From Pirellulales bacterium (GTDB lineage Bacteria > Planctomycetota > Planctomycetia > Pirellulales > JAICIG01): 49,725 nucleotides of DNA. The DNA lies in NCBI GenBank assembly GCA_025927475.1, contig JAICLL010000028.1, positions 1-49,725 on the forward strand, written 5' to 3'. Below the pieces are notes generated by a model, which was not told the origin of the DNA, did not search any database, and saw nothing but the letters and a program-made list of their open reading frames with translations. The position numbers and the translations under genes were made by a program. Positions 1-9,078 of this stretch are shown one piece after another. Each line of letters starts with the position of its first letter. Position 1 is the first letter of the stretch.

Positions 1-35
1 AGAATTTGCGTTCATCTAGCTCGTCAGTCAGCGCT

Positions 36-59
36 CCACCGGGACAAGCCCGGCGGTGG
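36..59. repeat. Short inverted repeat
   Basis: An 8-base arm (CCACCGGG) and its near-complement (CCCGGCGGTGG) are separated by ACAAG, so the region can fold into a hairpin. It lies beyond the stop codon of the sulfatase gene. There is no T-tract, so it is not a classic intrinsic terminator. It resembles the short dispersed palindromes common between planctomycete genes. Nothing else is visible in bases 1-137. Confidence 0.4.
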
Positions 60-137
60 CGGCCAAGAACAAAAACGACCCATCTTGGCTCCGCTTCAGA
101 CCACCTAAGCGCGCATTTGGCGTAACCCAGAGTGGTG

Positions 138-1613
138 CTACTTCTTCCACGGCCATTGAGGTGCGCCGCCGTAATAGGGATATTCATCGAAGGGAGCCGT
201 CTTGCCCGTGGCGCGCGGGTCGCCGGCCAGCTTCAGCTCTTTCGACAACTGATCAGAAAGTTCTCGCCTCGCCGCCGCGTATCGCTCGTCATCGGCGACA
301 TTGATCAACTGGTCGGGATCGGCCGTCAGATCGTAAAGCTCTTCGGCGGGCCGCTTGGCAAAGGCACGATCGTAAAATGGCTTGATCGCCGGCTCGTCGC
401 GCCGTTGCCAGAGATAGGCTTTGCTGGGACCATTGTCGCAATCGGCCAGCCAGGCGCGCTCGAAAAAGGCCTTGGCAAAGTCTGGCGTGCCCGCCGGCCA
501 GCGGTCGGGCAGGTAATTGCGAATCAACAAAAACGTCTTGGTGCGAATTGCCCGGCTCGGATAGCCGCCGCCGTCGGGCGCCTCTTGAGCCTGGGTGTGT
601 CGCTCGCGGCCCAAAAGCACATGATCGCGCTGCGGTGTCTCGGCGCCTGATGAAGTATCTTCCGTCAGCAACGCGGCCAGATCGCGGCCGGTCATTGCTT
701 GCGGAACCTCGACGCCGCCGGCCCGCAAAAAGGTGGGCGCCAGGTCAGTGAGGCTGACGAAACGATCTTCGCGGCGGCCCGGCCTGGCGATGTTTTCGCC
801 CCAGCGAATCGCCAAGGGCACGTGCGCGCCCAGCTCGTACAGGTTGCCTTTGCCGCGGGGAAACGGCATGCCGTGATCGCCCGTCATCACGATGAGCGTG
901 CGGTCCAACTCGCCCAGCGCTTCGAGCCGGGACAACAACTCGCCCGCCTCACGATCGAACCGCTCGACCTCGAAATAATAATCGGCCACGTCGTCGCGCA
1001 CTTCCGCCGCGTCGGGCAAGGCCGCCGGCAGCGTGATCTTGGCCGGATCGAAACCGCTTTTGCGGCCGCTGCCTGCCTCATAAGGCCGATGCGGATCGAC
1101 GCTGCCGAACCAAAAACAAAACGGTTTTCCAGCCGGACGCTTCTTTAAGAACTGATCGAAATCGGTGAACTGCGGCCCGGCGGGGTTTCGTCGCCGGTCG
1201 CCCAGCTTGCCCGGCCCCCAACCTTTCCGCGTGAAACCGACATGATAGCCCGCCGCTTCGAGCAGATCGGGATAGACCGCAATGTCGGCCGGCAGCGTCG
1301 ACCACAGGTTGGCCCCTTCTCGCAACCGCCAAAAATGCTGGCCGCTGAGCAGCGCCCCGCGCGAGGGCGTACATGACGGCGACGAAACAAACGCATGCGT
1401 AAACAGCACGCCCTCGCCAGCCAGCCGATCGAACGTCGGCGTGCGCACCACTGGATCGCCATAACACCCCGCATGCGGAAAGCCCCAGTCGTCGGCGATG
1501 GCCAAGAGAATGTTGGGGCGTTGGGCCGTTACCTCTGCCGCTGGCGCTGGGGCGATCTGAATGATCACCAGAAATCCAACGACAGCAGCGGTCCATTGTT
1601 TTCGGCTGCTCAT
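138..1613 (-). CDS. Exported sulfatase (formylglycine-dependent)
   Basis: This encodes a 491-residue sulfatase that would hydrolyse sulfate esters or sulfamates, probably of polysaccharides, outside the cytoplasm. The start MSSRKQWTAA is chosen because a hydrophobic signal peptide (about residues 9-26, ending APAPAA) follows directly, then the family's N-terminal block PNILLAIADD with the metal-binding aspartates D41 and D42. The active-site signature is C81-T-P-S-R85, the Cys-type motif matured to formylglycine. The overall layout resembles sulfohydrolases of the N-sulfoglucosamine type, but the substrate cannot be read from sequence. The reading frame continues upstream without a stop for another 104 codons, but that stretch overlaps the preceding gene and has no family similarity. 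The ATG overlaps the TGA of that membrane-protein gene by 4 bp, so the two are probably co-transcribed. Confidence 0.9.
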   Translation of the reverse strand: MSSRKQWTAAVVGFLVIIQIAPAPAAEVTAQRPNILLAIADDWGFPHAGCYGDPVVRTPTFDRLAGEGVLFTHAFVSSPSCTPSRGALLSGQHFWRLREGANLWSTLPADIAVYPDLLEAAGYHVGFTRKGWGPGKLGDRRRNPAGPQFTDFDQFLKKRPAGKPFCFWFGSVDPHRPYEAGSGRKSGFDPAKITLPAALPDAAEVRDDVADYYFEVERFDREAGELLSRLEALGELDRTLIVMTGDHGMPFPRGKGNLYELGAHVPLAIRWGENIARPGRREDRFVSLTDLAPTFLRAGGVEVPQAMTGRDLAALLTEDTSSGAETPQRDHVLLGRERHTQAQEAPDGGGYPSRAIRTKTFLLIRNYLPDRWPAGTPDFAKAFFERAWLADCDNGPSKAYLWQRRDEPAIKPFYDRAFAKRPAEELYDLTADPDQLINVADDERYAAARRELSDQLSKELKLAGDPRATGKTAPFDEYPYYGGAPQWPWKK

Positions 1614-2758
1614 TGCTTGATAAACTCCTGCTTGCTCAATTGCATGGTCCCCGGCACGATGCGATGAAACCCGGTCAAACGCCAGCGCTCGAAGCTCGGC
1701 GGCATGTTCAACGCCACCAAGGCGACCAGCGACGTGGTGATCGGAAAAACGGCATCGGCCGGCGTCTGCCAGGCGGTCAAGACGCGCGGCATAAAACACG
1801 CCACCAGACAGATCAAAACCGGCGTCACCAGGACATGGTCGTACCGTGGAATCAGCCAGCGTCCTGTCCACAAACGGCCCCAGAAGCTGATCGGCGGCCG
1901 GTAATCGATGCAATAGATCAGGCAACGCATCGAGATACCCTTAGCGGCGGCGAGCCACATCGCCAGCCAAGACCAATGTGCCCGTAGCGGATTCGCGATC
2001 AGCGATAAAACGCAATACAACCACCACCCCAGCAGCAAACTGGCGAGCACGCCATCGACGTAGTTGACACGCGGATCGTTCTCTCGTCCGTGTAATTGGT
2101 CGAGCGGCCAGCCCAACAGCCGGTCTCGTGCGGTCTCGCTCGCCGCTTGAAGCGATGGTTGGTCCCAGACCCACGAAAGCCGCCAAGGAAACCGCGCCAA
2201 CATGCCGCGGATGGCGAGCCACGCCGCCAGGTAGAGCCACGACGCCACCACCAGCGCCGAGACAGGGCTATACCACTGCCGCACCAACTCGCCAAGTCCG
2301 AACGCCAACAGGTATCCCATGAACGGCAGACCCGTTGGCCGGCAAGAGACGCAGATGACGGCCAGATATGCCAGCAGAAACGAAAGCGGAAGATAAAGTC
2401 GAGAAAACTGCGGGTCGTGCCAGACCAGCAGAACAAGGCCGAACCACAGCAGGTCTTGCGGAACCAGTTGCAGCGGGCCCACGATCAGCGGCACGCGGCT
2501 TGTCCACGGCGTCTGGCGAAGCCAATTGCGGTATCCCGCTTGAAACAGCGGATGATGCGCCCACGCACGATAGCCGCCGAGCACCGTGGCGACGATCAGC
2601 AAGACCACGTCTCTGGGCTTCAGGATTTCGGGCATCGGTCCGACGTGCCACCAAATCCACCCAAAAATGACCTCCAGCCCTAGCACCGGCAAAAAAAGCA
2701 CCGGCGTCCATGGCGGCGGCGCCGCGACACGAACCCACGTAAGCAACCGGCGGATCAT
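1610..2758 (-). CDS. Multi-spanning membrane protein, putative ABC transporter permease
   Basis: The 382-residue product is dominated by hydrophobic segments (for example near residues 18-40, 50-65, 90-115, 120-140 and 165-185), giving roughly eight to ten membrane spans. I recognise no sequence family. Its position suggests its job: its ATG overlaps the stop of the ABC ATPase gene upstream by 4 bp, so it is most likely the membrane partner of that ATPase, as in ABC-2-type exporters. It ends with a 4-bp overlap into the sulfatase gene. The coupling to an ABC ATPase is inference; the membrane character is seen directly. Confidence 0.7.
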   Translation of the reverse strand: MIRRLLTWVRVAAPPPWTPVLFLPVLGLEVIFGWIWWHVGPMPEILKPRDVVLLIVATVLGGYRAWAHHPLFQAGYRNWLRQTPWTSRVPLIVGPLQLVPQDLLWFGLVLLVWHDPQFSRLYLPLSFLLAYLAVICVSCRPTGLPFMGYLLAFGLGELVRQWYSPVSALVVASWLYLAAWLAIRGMLARFPWRLSWVWDQPSLQAASETARDRLLGWPLDQLHGRENDPRVNYVDGVLASLLLGWWLYCVLSLIANPLRAHWSWLAMWLAAAKGISMRCLIYCIDYRPPISFWGRLWTGRWLIPRYDHVLVTPVLICLVACFMPRVLTAWQTPADAVFPITTSLVALVALNMPPSFERWRLTGFHRIVPGTMQLSKQEFIKQ

Positions 2759-3534
2759 TGCGGCGTCTCGTCGAAGTAGTGCTCGACGTTATCGAGCGTT
2801 TCGGGATGCAACAATCGTTCGAGCGCCTCGGACAGCGCGCCCGAGCACCGCGCCATGCGGCGAAGCGCTTCGGGCGTATCGAAAGCCGCCACCTGCCCGT
2901 CGCGCATCACCACGATGCGGTGGGCCAGTTCTTCCACGACCTCGGGTACCGGCGTGGTCATGACAATGGTGGCGTCTTGCCGCTCGGTCAATCGCTGCAA
3001 GACGCGTTTGAGGGCGAAGATGCCCGAGGGATCGAGCCCGCCTGCGAAGGGTTCGTCGAGCAGCAACACGGGCGCTTCGCTGACCAGCGCGGCGCAGATG
3101 GCGATTTTCTTTTTCTGCCCGTTCGAATAGCCGCGGATTGGCCAATCGCCCTCGCGCAGCAACTCAAACAGCCGCAGCAGTCGCTCGACATGATCGAGCA
3201 GCCGGTCATCGTCGCGGCCATAGATGCGGCCTACGCCGAACAGGAGCTCGCGGCCCGTGCGGTTCTTGGGCAGCCAAGGATGATCGGGCAGGTAATACAC
3301 CCGCTTGCGGATGGCCAATTCTTCTTCGGCCGAGCCGTAGCGCCGCAGGCCGTCGATTTCGACCGAACCTTTTTGTGGCTGAATGACTCCGGCCATGACG
3401 CCCAGCAGCGTGCTCTTGCCCATGCCGTTGGGACCGAGAATGGAGACCATCTCGCCGTGATCGATTTCGAGGCTGACGTGCCGCAGCACGGGACGCACGC
3501 TGTAATGCTGCGTGACGTCGACGACGCGGATCAT
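2755..3534 (-). CDS. ABC transporter ATP-binding protein
   Basis: This 259-residue nucleotide-binding subunit powers transport by the membrane protein encoded immediately downstream. Walker A is G34-PNGMGKST. Walker B is VLLLDEPF near residue 156, followed by the D-loop region GGLDPSG. The signature motif reads YSNGQKKK in place of the usual LSGGQ, as seen in some ABC-2-type export ATPases. A conserved switch-type region follows (ATIVMTTPVPEVVEELAH). It is the first gene of a minus-strand operon continuing into the permease and sulfatase genes, with 4-bp overlaps at both junctions. The substrate is not evident. Confidence 0.9.
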   Translation of the reverse strand: MIRVVDVTQHYSVRPVLRHVSLEIDHGEMVSILGPNGMGKSTLLGVMAGVIQPQKGSVEIDGLRRYGSAEEELAIRKRVYYLPDHPWLPKNRTGRELLFGVGRIYGRDDDRLLDHVERLLRLFELLREGDWPIRGYSNGQKKKIAICAALVSEAPVLLLDEPFAGGLDPSGIFALKRVLQRLTERQDATIVMTTPVPEVVEELAHRIVVMRDGQVAAFDTPEALRRMARCSGALSEALERLLHPETLDNVEHYFDETPQ

Positions 3535-3574
3535 AACGCTACTCGTACAAAGTCGGCAAACATAGACAACGCTC

Positions 3575-3678
3575 CTAGGGTGGACCGAGCGCGGCGAGTC
3601 CCACCGTTTTCCGCACGTTCGTTGCGGCGCCGCTCTTGCCGCCAGATGGTGGGACTCGCTGCGCTCGGCCCACCCTAC
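3575..3678. repeat. Long interrupted inverted repeat (dispersed family)
   Basis: The left arm (3575-3605) and right arm (3648-3677) are near-perfect reverse complements built around GGTGGGACTCGCTGCGCTCG. They enclose about 42 bp and fill most of the gap between the ABC operon and the PerM gene. A single arm of the same sequence recurs near 18010-18041, and a short piece of it near 27787-27800. The arrangement fits a non-coding dispersed palindromic repeat, possibly mobilised in trans. Confidence 0.7.
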
Positions 3679-3718
3679 GGCCTGGCGTGACAGCGACGAC
3701 GCCGATCGTGGAGCTCGC

Positions 3719-4753
3719 TCATCCGCCGGGGTCGCCTAAGGCATCTTCAATATACAGCATGCGGACCAGCACCAGCACGGCGGCGGCCAGCGGCGTGGCC
3801 AGGGCGACGCCCACGATGCCAAACAGCGAGCCGAAGAGCACCTGCACGATAATTGTAATCGCCGGCGCCAGATGAATCATTCTCTGTTGCACCAACGGCG
3901 TCAGCAAATAGCCCTCGGCCGTCTGCACCACGAGGAACAGAATGCCGACGTACAAAGCCTGTGCGCCGCCTTGCGTGAGGGCCAGCAGCATGGCCGGCCC
4001 CAGCCAGATGAGCGGTCCCAGGTTGGGGACAAAATTTACCAGGCCGGCAAACAGGCCCAGGATGAGCGCGACCGGCATGCCGATCAGGGCGAAACCGATG
4101 GTGGCGCAAACGCCCACGGCGGCCATCGCCAGTCCTCGCCCGAGAATCCAACGCCACAGCGCGTCGCCCACGCCGTCGATTACCTCTCGGGCGCGCGGGC
4201 GTCGAGCGATGGGCGTCAGCCGCACCAGCCCGCCCTTATACAGTTCGGGATTGGCCGCCACGAACAAGCCGATAAACAGAATGACGACCACGCCGGTGAC
4301 GCCTTCGACGGCGGCCGACGCCGCGGTGGCGGCCTTCGACAGCGCGCCCTCGCGTTCTTGGGCCGACAGGCGCAGGTTTTTCAGTTCGGCGGCCAGCCAT
4401 TTGCCCCAGGCATATTCATCGAGCCGCTCGCGCAAGTGTTTGACGGCGCGGGGCAGCTCTTCGCCGAATTGCTGCGCTTGTTCGGCCAGCCGCGCGGCCA
4501 TGAACCATCCCGCCGTCGCCAGCAGCGCCATCAATACCAAGACCACCACGGTCAAGGCCCAGCCGCGCGGCAAACGCGTAAAACGCGCCACCAGATCGGT
4601 GAGACCCGAGAGAAAAACGGCGAACAGAATGCCCGCGAAGATCAAGAGCAGCGTGTGGCCGGCCAGCCAAAGCAATACGCCGCCGATTGCCGTGACCACA
4701 GCGACCACCAAGGCAACCCGACCGGCATCGTGCGAGGCGTGTTCGGTATTCAT
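3719..4753 (-). CDS. AI-2E family / PerM-type membrane transporter
   Basis: The 344-residue protein has the layout of the AI-2E transporter (PerM) family: paired N-terminal hydrophobic segments (LVVAVVTAIGGVLLWLAG and LLLIFAGILFAVFLSG), a cytoplasmic stretch with the family pattern around RLAEQAQQFGEELPRAV, then a C-terminal membrane bundle containing NFVPNLGPLIWLGPA, typical of the family. Members are proposed exporters of small molecules or ions, and the substrate here is unknown. The start MNTEHASHD is chosen because the longer upstream reading has no family similarity and is Arg/Ser/Pro-rich. No operon partner is evident. Confidence 0.85.
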   Translation of the reverse strand: MNTEHASHDAGRVALVVAVVTAIGGVLLWLAGHTLLLIFAGILFAVFLSGLTDLVARFTRLPRGWALTVVVLVLMALLATAGWFMAARLAEQAQQFGEELPRAVKHLRERLDEYAWGKWLAAELKNLRLSAQEREGALSKAATAASAAVEGVTGVVVILFIGLFVAANPELYKGGLVRLTPIARRPRAREVIDGVGDALWRWILGRGLAMAAVGVCATIGFALIGMPVALILGLFAGLVNFVPNLGPLIWLGPAMLLALTQGGAQALYVGILFLVVQTAEGYLLTPLVQQRMIHLAPAITIIVQVLFGSLFGIVGVALATPLAAAVLVLVRMLYIEDALGDPGG

Positions 4754-4917
4754 GCGTCGTTTGGTGGCGTGCGAGCCGGCGGGCGACCGAAACCTCGGAA
4801 GACCTGCGCCCTGGCGGCTTGATTCTAACACCTAGATAAGCCGCCGCTGGTCGTTCCCGTCGGAATGTAAAGTGAGTATAACAAGGATGCTACCAAATGC
4901 TCCGCGGAGGTTTTGGC

Positions 4918-5148
4918 ATGTCCCGCCCCGGTTTTCTCACGTCTGCGATCGTTGGCGCGGCGACCGCGTTGCTTAGCACCCGCGTTTGCACTTCCGACGA
5001 TACGGAAAACAGCGCGTCGCAGTCGGCCACCGAAGCCGACGAAGCGGCTCGCCTGGCAGTCGAAGAAGCGCAGAAGTGGGAGTTCCGCGATGCCGGTGAC
5101 GACGAGTACGTGCTTTTCAAGGTTTACAGCGACGAAGCTCATCGCTGA
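4918..5148 (+). CDS. Small exported protein of unknown function
   Basis: The 76-residue product begins MSRPGFLTSAIVGAATALLS, a short positively charged start followed by a hydrophobic segment, then an acidic, Ala/Glu-rich stretch ending VLFKVYSDEAHR. A strong Shine-Dalgarno GGAGG at 4906-4910 lies 7 bases before the ATG, which decides this start over an in-frame ATG 21 bases upstream. A Cys near residue 24 follows the hydrophobic segment, but there is no convincing lipobox. I recognise no family. Confidence 0.6.
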   Translation: MSRPGFLTSAIVGAATALLSTRVCTSDDTENSASQSATEADEAARLAVEEAQKWEFRDAGDDEYVLFKVYSDEAHR

Positions 5149-5346
5149 CTGAATCGGCCCGGCGCGCGGCTAAGGACTGCGCCGCTAACGACCGGGTCGG
5201 TGGGGCGCGGCTTAGTCGCGGCGGCACGCTGCCATGCCGGCTAGCGGCAGATTGCCCCGCCGGCTAGGAGTCGGGCAAGGTGCGAGCTAGAATTGACTGT
5301 GGCGTCTTACCCTTTTCTTCACACATAACATCAAAACGCGAAATCG

Positions 5347-6486
5347 ATGCTGCGATATTGGACTGCCGGCGAATCGCATGGCAAGGCGCTGTGGGCCTTG
5401 GTCGATGGCTTTCCGGCGGGCGTAACCATCGAGACGGAATCGATCGATGCCGAACTGCGCCGCCGGCAGGGTGGCTATGGCCGCGGTGGACGGCAACGCA
5501 TCGAGACCGACGCGGTCGAGATCAAAAGCGGCGTCTGGCAAGAACATTCGCTGGGCAGCCCCATCGCCCTGGAAGTCGTCAACCGAGACAGCAAGCTTGA
5601 ACGCCTGGGCGACTTGGAACGTCCGCGGCCTGGGCACGGCGATCTGACCGGGGCCATCAAGTACCTTGGTTCAATCCGCGGCGTGCTCGAACGGGCCAGC
5701 GCGCGGGAAACCGCCGTGCGCGTGGCCGCCGGGGCGCTGGCCAAGCAGCTTTTGCGCGAGTTCGGCATCACGGCCTTTGGTTATACGGCCGAGCTGGGAG
5801 GCATTCGCGTTGAGCCGCGGCCCGGCACTCTCGACGAGCAACGTGTGCTGCGCGACGCCAGCGAGCTGTATACGCTCAACCCCGCTCAAGACGACGAAAT
5901 CAAGGCCCTCATCGACGAGTGCGGAAAAGACGGCGATACGCTGGGCGGCGTAGTCGAGGTGCGAGTCGAAGGTGTTCCCTTCGGCTTGGGCACGCACGCC
6001 CAATGGGACCGCAAGCTCGACGGACGGTTGGCGCAAGCCGTGATGGCGGTGCAAGCCATCAAGGGCGTCGAAATTGGACTGGGCTTCGAGGCTGCCCGGC
6101 GGCACGGCTCGCAGGTTCATGACCCGATCCAGTTTGAGGAGCAGCGGCGCGAGTCGCCCGATCTGGGGTACGTCCGACCGACGAACAACGCTGGCGGCCT
6201 CGAGGCGGGCATGACCAACGGCCAGCCAATTGTAATTCGTGCGGCGAAGAAGCCGATCAGCACGCTCCGCAAACCGCTCGACTCGATCAATCTGGCCACC
6301 AAGCAGGCCGAAGCCGCCTCGTATGAACGCAGCGACGTGTGCGCCGTGCCGGCCGCCAGCGTGATTGTCGAAAACGTGGTGGCTTTTGAAATTGCCGCGG
6401 CGCTGGTCGACAAGTTCGGCGGTGACAGCCTGGCCGAGATGCAAGCCCGCTGGCAGCTCTTTCTCTCGCTGGCGCGGCAGCGCTAA
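5347..6486 (+). CDS. aroC: Chorismate synthase
   Basis: This catalyses the last step of the shikimate pathway, EPSP to chorismate, using reduced FMN in the cytoplasm. The 379-residue length is normal. Family landmarks are visible: the N-terminal YWTAGESHGKALWALVDG, the RPGHGDLTGAIKY block, the RASARETAVRVAAGA block, and the C-terminal GGLEAGMTNGQPI followed by KPISTLRKPLDSI. The gene stands alone, with zwf 60 bp downstream on the same strand. The upstream 200 bp is GC-rich, with a possible -35 (TTGACT, 5293) but no convincing -10. Confidence 0.97.
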   Translation: MLRYWTAGESHGKALWALVDGFPAGVTIETESIDAELRRRQGGYGRGGRQRIETDAVEIKSGVWQEHSLGSPIALEVVNRDSKLERLGDLERPRPGHGDLTGAIKYLGSIRGVLERASARETAVRVAAGALAKQLLREFGITAFGYTAELGGIRVEPRPGTLDEQRVLRDASELYTLNPAQDDEIKALIDECGKDGDTLGGVVEVRVEGVPFGLGTHAQWDRKLDGRLAQAVMAVQAIKGVEIGLGFEAARRHGSQVHDPIQFEEQRRESPDLGYVRPTNNAGGLEAGMTNGQPIVIRAAKKPISTLRKPLDSINLATKQAEAASYERSDVCAVPAASVIVENVVAFEIAAALVDKFGGDSLAEMQARWQLFLSLARQR

Positions 6487-6545
6487 ACCGAGGTCAGGCG
6501 TTCTTCGTCTGTTTTCTTCGTCCGTTTCCTTTTTCTCGCAAGCTC

Positions 6546-8100
6546 GTGACCGACTCCCACGCATCCCCCGGCATTCCCCAAGTAAGTCCGCCGCCGCCAT
6601 TCACGTTCGTTCTGTTTGGCGCGACGGGCGATCTCGCCGCCCGAAAGCTGCTGCCCGCTCTCGCGCGCCTGTTTCATCGCCGGTATCTGCCGCCGCAGTT
6701 TGCTATCGTCGGCGTCGGGCGGCGCGAAAAGACCTGACGAGCAGTTTCGCAGCGACGCTCAGCAGGCACTGGCCGAATTCCGCAAAGACGGAACACCCGA
6801 CGTCGAGCGAGCGTTTCTCTCGCACGTCTTTTACCAATGCTCCGATTTTGCCACGCGCGCGGGCTTGGCCGCATTGGGCGAACGTCTGCGCACGCTGGAA
6901 CAAGCACAGGGTTTGCCCGGCAGTCGGCTGTTCTATCTGGCCACCGGTCCCGAGTTTTTCGCCCCGATCGTGCAAGGGCTGGCCAACGATGGAACGATCT
7001 GTCGCGAGGAAGGCGGCGTGTGGCATCGCGTGGTGATCGAAAAACCCTTTGGCCACGACCTGGCGAGTGCCATCGCGCTGGATCGCGATCTGCTGCGATA
7101 TCTGGGAGCCGACCAGGTTTACCGGATCGACCATTATCTCGGCAAAGAAACCGTGCAAAACTTGCTGGCGTTTCGCTTTGGCAACGCCATCTTCGAGCCG
7201 CTTTTTCATCGCCAGCACGTGGATCACGTGCAGATCACCGTCGCGGAAACCGTAGGCATGGAGGGCCGGCGCGGCGCCTACTACGACCAGGCCGGCGCTT
7301 TGCGCGATATGGTCCAAAACCACATGCTGCAGTTGCTGGCTTTGGTGGCCATGGATCCGCCGGCGACACTCAAGTCGGCGGACATCAGCGACGCCAAACT
7401 GAAGGTGCTTCGCAACCTGGTGCCGCTGCGCGGCGCCGATGTGGCCCGCCAGGTCGTGCGGGGCCAGTACACCGCCGGCACGATCGGCAGCCAATCCGTT
7501 CGCGGCTATCGGCAGGAGGACGCGGTGGGCGCATCGTCAACCACCGAGACATTCGTCGCCTTGCGCGCGACGGTCGAAAGTTGGCGCTGGGCGGGCGTGC
7601 CTTTTTTCCTGCGGACGGGCAAACGGCTGCCCCGGCGAGCCACGGAAATCGCCGTGCAATTCAAGCTGCCGCCGATGCAACTGTTTCGCACCGTGGAATG
7701 CGTCGGCGACGTTTGCGATCTGCGCGACGCGCAGCCGGGCGTGCTCGTCTTTCGTATTCAGCCCGACGAGGGGATCGATCTGACGTTTTCGGTCAAGCGG
7801 CCGGGCATGCAGCTCGATTTGCACCCGGTCAACTTCGCGTTCGACTATGGTTCCTCGTTTCAAACCGAATTGCCCGAAGCCTACGAGCGGCTTCTGCTTG
7901 ACGCCCTTCGCGGCGACGCCACCTTGTTCATGCGCTCTGGCGAATTGGAAGCGGCCTGGGAGTTTGTGACGCCGATCCTGGCGGCATGGCAGGCGCCCTC
8001 GCTCGAGATTCCGATTTATCCGTATTCCGCTGGCGACTGGGGACCGTCGGAGGCCGATCGGCTGATCGACGAAAGCTTCGGCGGTTGGCGGCGTCCGTAG
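6546..8100 (+). CDS. zwf: Glucose-6-phosphate dehydrogenase, interrupted by a +1 frameshift
   Basis: The product oxidises glucose 6-phosphate to 6-phosphogluconolactone in the oxidative pentose phosphate pathway. The gene is split between two frames. Frame 1 (6546-6737) carries the Rossmann dinucleotide motif VLFGATGDLAARKLLPALA and ends ...RREKT-stop. The next frame continues directly with DEQFRSDAQQALAEF and runs to 8100, including the substrate/active-site block RIDHYLGKETVQNLLAFRFGN. Joined, they give a normal-length enzyme of about 517 residues. The shift falls at 6733-6738, where ACC TGA CGA would read ACC GAC GAG if the T were skipped. An internal start at 6616 gives a protein lacking the NAD(P)-binding motif, so I treat the whole span as one gene. 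It may be a sequencing error, an inactivating mutation or programmed frameshifting. Confidence 0.85.
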
Positions 8101-8110
8101 TGAAAACGGG

Positions 8111-8386
8111 CTACGCCAGCTCATCAAGCATGCGATCGAGCGCCACGTTCAGCTTGTCGGCCGTTTCGTACGTGCCGTTGGCAAGCTGGGAGCGAATGGC
8201 GTCCACGCGATCTTGGCGGACCGCCGGCAAACCGTTGGCCATGTCCATCAGCCGGCCGGCGTCGGAAATCTGAACGACATCTTGCGACGAGGCCGCTGAG
8301 CCGGCCGACTCGACCGGCTGGTTGCGAAGGTGCGGCGAATTGATCGATTGCGGACCGTGTAACTGCGCGGGACCATAGATCTGCAT
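8111..8386 (-). CDS. FlgM-like anti-sigma factor domain protein
   Basis: The 91-residue protein starts MQIYGPAQLHG and ends with a FlgM-type C-terminal region: DVVQISDAGRLMDMA, then RVDAIRSQLANGTYETA and DKLNVALDRMLDELA. In FlgM proteins this helical region binds and inhibits sigma-28, the flagellar and late-gene sigma factor. The start is set by the Shine-Dalgarno GGGGAG about 7 bases upstream; a longer in-frame reading has no family similarity. The gene is convergent with zwf, leaving a 10-bp gap. No flagellar genes are nearby, so the partner sigma factor is unknown. Confidence 0.75.
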   Translation of the reverse strand: MQIYGPAQLHGPQSINSPHLRNQPVESAGSAASSQDVVQISDAGRLMDMANGLPAVRQDRVDAIRSQLANGTYETADKLNVALDRMLDELA

Positions 8387-9078
8387 GATGTTACTCCCCA
8401 GGCTAGACAGGTAGCCGGACGATGCGAACGCGTGGTTGGTACGGCTTTGGCTCGGCTGTTCCCGCGGCCAGGCCCGATGGGGCCTTGCTGATGTGGCCGT
8501 CTGAACCTCGGTGAGCCAACACGCTCCGTAACTCAACACACTCCGTTCAAGCCAATGTAATCAACCCTCGCCGGCGCCGCATTCCATGTCTTGGGAGTCG
8601 ACCTCGCGGGCACGCGAACTTCTGCACCCGTGTCATCGACTAATGCCCGGCGACGATTGAACGATTCCTTTCAGCTAGGTCTTGTGCCGCAAACCAAGGC
8701 CCCGAACAACTATAACACCTGTGCCGGCGGCGGTGTCGCCGCCGTGCGACCGGACTGTTCCGACGTGTTTGCCAAACGCAACACCCGCTGCACCCAGGCA
8801 GCACCCGTGCGAAACGGGCGACCGCCGACCGGCAACCATGCTCGGCTGATTCTGATACGTTGGCCGATGCCGACGGGTTCGCGGGATGGTTCGATCTTCG
8901 CCGGAAAAATGCGCGATCACGATTATAGGGGCCTCGGGCACTTTGGACAAGATTATTTGGGAATACCCGCAGAACCGCGGAACCTTTGCCGCCAGGCATG
9001 GTTTCATCCGTTGGGAGCAATCCTTTGATTTTTCCGGCGTAATTCGCAAGTTTCCGCTTCACTCCGGGAGATGCCAAA
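8387..9078. other. Long intergenic region (about 690 bp)
   Basis: No reading frame here has a recognisable family, a signal peptide or a good ribosome binding site. Open frames on either strand look like chance products of GC-rich sequence. A GC hairpin (GGCGGCGG, TGTC, GCCGCC) lies near 8725-8742, and an isolated TATAAC occurs near 8711. The region probably holds the divergent promoters of the FlgM-like gene and the EF-hand gene, but I cannot place them with confidence. Confidence 0.4.

Noticed and set aside
6733..6738. TGA in zwf as a selenocysteine codon
   Set aside because: Reading through TGA continues in the wrong frame (RAVSQRR...). Only a one-base shift restores the family sequence, and no selenocysteine insertion element is evident.
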